Source: Verrucomicrobiota bacterium
Lineage (GTDB): Bacteria > Verrucomicrobiota > Verrucomicrobiia > Limisphaerales > UBA1096
DNA length: 5,389 nt
NCBI GenBank assembly: GCA_015658765.1
Contig: DQOE01000346.1
Span: 1-5,389, forward strand
Reading direction: 5' to 3'
The notes below the pieces were generated by a model. It had not been told where the DNA came from, ran no database searches, and saw nothing but the letters and a program-made list of their open reading frames with translations. The position numbers were made by a program, and so were the translations under genes. Shown here in pieces: positions 4,299-5,389 of this stretch (its first letter is position 1; every line of letters begins with the position of its first letter).

Positions 4299-5389
4299 CT
4301 ACTTCACCTCGAATAATTCATCCCCGGCGAAGCTGACATCCCCGATTCCCGGTGGGCCGGGAAATACCACGGTCACGTCTTTTTTACCTTTCCCTGCATT
4401 GGCGGGAATTTGCAGCGTGCCGCGAATACTCGTTCTCGATGTGCGGGACAATCCTGTCAGGTCAATTTCCCCGATACTTACTCTCGAGGGCCGGATTTGC
4501 AACGGCGGCAACGGCGGTTGTGCATTGCCGTTTAACGTCACGGTCACCGTCAATCGTTTCCCCACCAAGCCGCTTCCCGGAGTGACGCGGGTAACGCCTC
4601 CGCCTACAGGTGGGTCGCCTCCACCTCCCGGTTGGCCACCTCCGCCTCCACCAGCCGCATTGGGCGTGCCGTGGTACTTGGCTAAAAAATACGGGAACTC
4701 CGCAGTGACAAAATAGCCGTAGTCAAACCCGAAGAAACTTACCTCGTCGAACGTCGCGCCGCTTGCTAGCTCCACCTTGTTCAAGGCGCGACCGTTGCAT
4801 TCATCTAGCGTGCGCCCCTTGCGCTTGGCCTCGTAATTATAATTGTCCCATGCGTAGGTGGAATTGGCGCCCCCCTCGATGACCTCCTCCCGGTAGTCGG
4901 CGTCCGGCTCGTAGCCGCTGACCTCCTGCCAACCGAACGCCTCGTCGCCGGTCTCGCCGTGAACGCCCTTGTAGCGCGCGATAATCGGGTAGCCGTCCAG
5001 CGCGAAGCCGATGATGTTGTAATGCTCCTCCGTGCCGTCCGGCGCCACAAACATGCAGGTCGGTGCAAAGTGAAAATGATAGTCCGCCTGCCCACCGGTG
5101 TGGCCGTGGCAGTAGTCGAGGATGCCGTTGATGTATGGGTCGCCGTACGGATGCGGAATCTGCGCCTCGTTCGGCCCGTAGATTGGCAGCCCCGCCGTCG
5201 TGATCGCCACCGTGCCGAGCAGCGGAATCTGCGTCAGCTCATCCGCTGGTTCAGGGAAACGAGGTATCTCCCAATCGAAGTTCTGCCCACGCAACCCGTT
5301 CGGCGTCGTGGTGACAAACTCGAACGTCGGGATGCCGTTGCTTTCGACGATGATCGAGTCGTCGTCGAACGACACCGCCAACTCCGGAT
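4299..5389 (-). CDS. YHYH-domain protein with Gly-rich linker and C-terminal IPT-like domain (N-terminus off right edge)
   Basis: Counting from the codon at 5379-5381, 360 residues are visible; the frame stays open to the edge (…PELAVSFDDD), and that codon is TTG inside a YHYH-type strand, so the true start lies outside. YHYH motifs in order: IVESNGIPTFEF (11-22), QNFDWEIPRFP (33-43), LGTVAITTAGLPIYGP (55-70), LDYCHGHTGG (88-97), YHFH (101-104; Phe in place of the second Tyr), GFALDGYPI (125-133), LDECNGR (192-198) and YGYFVTAEFPYFLAKYHG (221-238). A Gly/Pro linker (244-262) leads to VTRVTPGSGLVGKRLTVTVTL…VTVVFPGPPGIGD…FEVK, an Ig-like IPT/TIG-type beta domain (263-360). YHYH proteins are exported, often from marine and PVC bacteria; their function is unknown, and the His/Cys cluster suggests metal binding. 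No membrane anchor or sorting tail follows the last domain. Confidence 0.88.
   Translation of the reverse strand, partial: PELAVSFDDDSIIVESNGIPTFEFVTTTPNGLRGQNFDWEIPRFPEPADELTQIPLLGTVAITTAGLPIYGPNEAQIPHPYGDPYINGILDYCHGHTGGQADYHFHFAPTCMFVAPDGTEEHYNIIGFALDGYPIIARYKGVHGETGDEAFGWQEVSGYEPDADYREEVIEGGANSTYAWDNYNYEAKRKGRTLDECNGRALNKVELASGATFDEVSFFGFDYGYFVTAEFPYFLAKYHGTPNAAGGGGGGQPGGGGDPPVGGGVTRVTPGSGLVGKRLTVTVTLNGNAQPPLPPLQIRPSRVSIGEIDLTGLSRTSRTSIRGTLQIPANAGKGKKDVTVVFPGPPGIGDVSFAGDELFEVK
4596..4652 (-). repeat. low-complexity Gly/Pro linker coding tract
   Basis: Nineteen codons (residues 244-262 of the visible YHYH protein) encode six Gly in a row, QPGGGGDPPVGGG, joining the YHYH domain to the IPT-like domain. 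On the coding strand the DNA is made of closely spaced GG and GGG runs, a pattern prone to length change by slippage. It is in frame and flanked by well-conserved domains, so it is a real linker and not a frameshift artefact. Confidence 0.7.

Noticed and set aside
5379..5381. TTG as the start of the YHYH protein
   Set aside because: The frame is open to the window edge and the residues around it already belong to the YHYH N-terminal strand; a secreted protein would also need a signal peptide, which must lie beyond the edge.
1..5389. CRISPR array, tRNA, rRNA, insertion sequence, toxin-antitoxin or defence system
   Set aside because: No regularly spaced direct repeats, no tRNA-like cloverleaf, no transposase and no nuclease or antitoxin motifs were found in either strand.

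Overview
The window comes from a GC-rich Gram-negative bacterium, most likely of the Planctomycetota-Verrucomicrobiota group and by gene style Verrucomicrobiota. The grounds are a secreted PQQ-type beta-propeller protein opening with an NWPSWRG motif, a secreted SGNH hydrolase with a GLHD block, a YHYH-domain protein with a Gly-rich linker and IPT-like tail, an ExbB/ExbD pair, and nearly absent Shine-Dalgarno sequences. This placement is inferred from protein style; no marker gene is present.

All six genes lie on the minus strand, so transcription runs from high to low coordinates. In that order: a YHYH-domain protein cut by the right edge (4299-5389); a 345-bp gene-free stretch with hairpins and a possible promoter (3954-4298); a sugar-phosphate nucleotidyltransferase (3201-3953) followed after 6 nt by a secreted SGNH/GDSL hydrolase (2520-3194); a 221-bp spacer with a large imperfect inverted repeat (2299-2519); a secreted PQQ-like beta-propeller protein (997-2298); a 77-bp gap; an ExbB/TolQ/MotA-type channel subunit (194-919); and an ExbD/TolR-type partner overlapping it by ATGA and leaving the window at the left edge (1-197).

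Functionally there are three blocks: an inner-membrane energiser pair (ExbB-ExbD) perhaps co-transcribed with the propeller protein; a two-gene unit pairing cytoplasmic nucleotide-sugar synthesis with an exported esterase-like enzyme; and an exported YHYH protein of unknown role. No mobile element, RNA gene, CRISPR array or defence system is visible. The most notable signal is that both halves of the ExbB-ExbD pair have lost residues normally tied to proton passage: the transmembrane Asp of ExbD is Gly21, and the TM3 Thr of ExbB is Met174, while the ExbB TM2 Thr and TM3 Glu remain. The SGNH enzyme is also noncanonical in blocks III and V, and the two larger gaps hold inverted repeats of a kind often dispersed in such genomes.
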